A stretch of 34,238 nt of DNA from Burkholderiales bacterium (GTDB taxonomy: Bacteria > Pseudomonadota > Gammaproteobacteria > Burkholderiales > Usitatibacteraceae). This document shows positions 33,874 to 34,238 of the stretch, in pieces; positions within the stretch are counted from its first letter, which is position 1; each line of letters opens with the position of its first letter. The stretch spans positions 1 to 34,238 of the forward strand of contig JAHCAK010000040.1 in the NCBI GenBank assembly GCA_019634955.1, in the 5' to 3' direction. The position numbers were made by a program, and so were the translations under genes. The notes below the pieces were generated by a model, which saw nothing but the letters and a program-made list of their open reading frames with translations, did no database searches and was not told the origin of the DNA.

Positions 33874-34238
33874 AGACGCGGCGCATCGTCGTGGGCCTCG
33901 GGCCCGCGCCGCAAAGCCGCGGGGCGCTGGAGGCCGCCGCCGCCATCGCGCGCCTGCTCGATGCGGAACTGGACGCGCTCTTCGTGGAAAGCGAGGCACT
34001 GCTGCGGCTGGCGGGCCTGCCCTTCGCGCGCGAGGTGGGCGCGAGCTCGGCTTCCGCGCGCCCGCTGGACGCGGCCGCCGTGGAGCGCGCGATGCGCGCG
34101 CAGGCCACCGAGGCGCGGCGCCTGCTGGCCGGCGTGGCCGACCCGCGCGCCGTGCGCTGGACGCTTCGCGTGACGCGCGGCGCGGAGGGCGAGGAGCTTC
34201 GCGCGGCCTCCTCGGGCGCGGACCTCGCCGTGGCGAGC
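33870..34238 (+). CDS. UspA-like universal stress protein, 3' end outside window
   Basis: The first 123 codons of a gene cut by the window end. Translation begins MKTRRIVVGLGPAPQSRGAL and continues with EAAAAIARLLDAELDALFVE, the usual beta-strand and helix start of the UspA fold, followed by LLRLAGLPFAREVG. The last visible residues (SSGADLAVAS) fit the second UspA strand. The ATG lies within the Lon stop (ATGA), so the two are translationally coupled and perhaps act together in stress response. Whether it has one or two Usp domains cannot be seen. Confidence 0.75.
   Translation, partial: MKTRRIVVGLGPAPQSRGALEAAAAIARLLDAELDALFVESEALLRLAGLPFAREVGASSASARPLDAAAVERAMRAQATEARRLLAGVADPRAVRWTLRVTRGAEGEELRAASSGADLAVAS

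Overview
The window is about 34 kb of very GC-rich DNA (clearly above 65% by eye) that is almost completely coding: no gap between genes reaches 300 bases. The outer-membrane proteins (OMPLA-type phospholipase, TonB-dependent receptor) and the RND pump point to a Gram-negative proteobacterium. YaeQ, MtfA, a PPK2 of the Pseudomonas type and a BCAM0308-like zinc protein fit a soil or freshwater Betaproteobacterium (Burkholderiales/Nitrosomonadales-like). That placement is inference; there is no rRNA or tRNA here to test it. The window starts on a run of 15 G, which may be an assembly or read artefact.

Layout. (1) 200-2482: polyphosphate kinase 2, divergent from a GAF-GGDEF diguanylate cyclase. 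(2) 2479-9278, minus strand: an M20 peptidase, an outer-membrane phospholipase A, a membrane-fusion protein and an MdtC-like RND pump, joined by 1-4 base overlaps or short gaps. (3) 9353-11664, plus: cardiolipin synthase, a small unknown protein and YaeQ. (4) 11799-16904: a 1701-residue secreted modular protein (GEVED, Fn3-like, five tandem two-part Ig-like units, FG-GAP/VCBS), followed by a strong terminator. (5) 17023-18592: a GDSL lipoprotein esterase and the MtfA peptidase, separated by a REP-like palindrome. (6) 18606-20804, minus: an orphan TonB-dependent receptor. (7) 20892-24930, minus: ECF sigma factor, Ser/Thr kinase with TPR-like C-terminus, and a SET-domain protein. (8) 24943-28896: a TetA-like MFS transporter, a BCAM0308-like zinc protein, a large nested palindrome, a PaaK/CoF-synthetase-like adenylating enzyme and a small secreted protein. 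(9) 28976-34238, plus: GTP cyclohydrolase I, BLUF photoreceptor, SxxK serine hydrolase, Lon-family protease and the start of a UspA-like gene.

The most promising system is region 7. The sigma factor has Thr-Thr-Ser where classical ECF sigmas have acidic residues in region 2.2. This matches the group whose activity depends on phosphorylation by a linked kinase (Vibrio EcfP/PknT). Here the kinase gene also overlaps, by ATGA, a SET-domain gene with an intact post-SET zinc motif, suggesting a phosphorylation-plus-methylation signalling cassette. Also notable are a 221-base nested inverted repeat filling a convergent gap, a folE-BLUF pair, and a recurrent arrangement of a -10-like hexamer 5-7 bases before a start codon that suggests leaderless transcripts.
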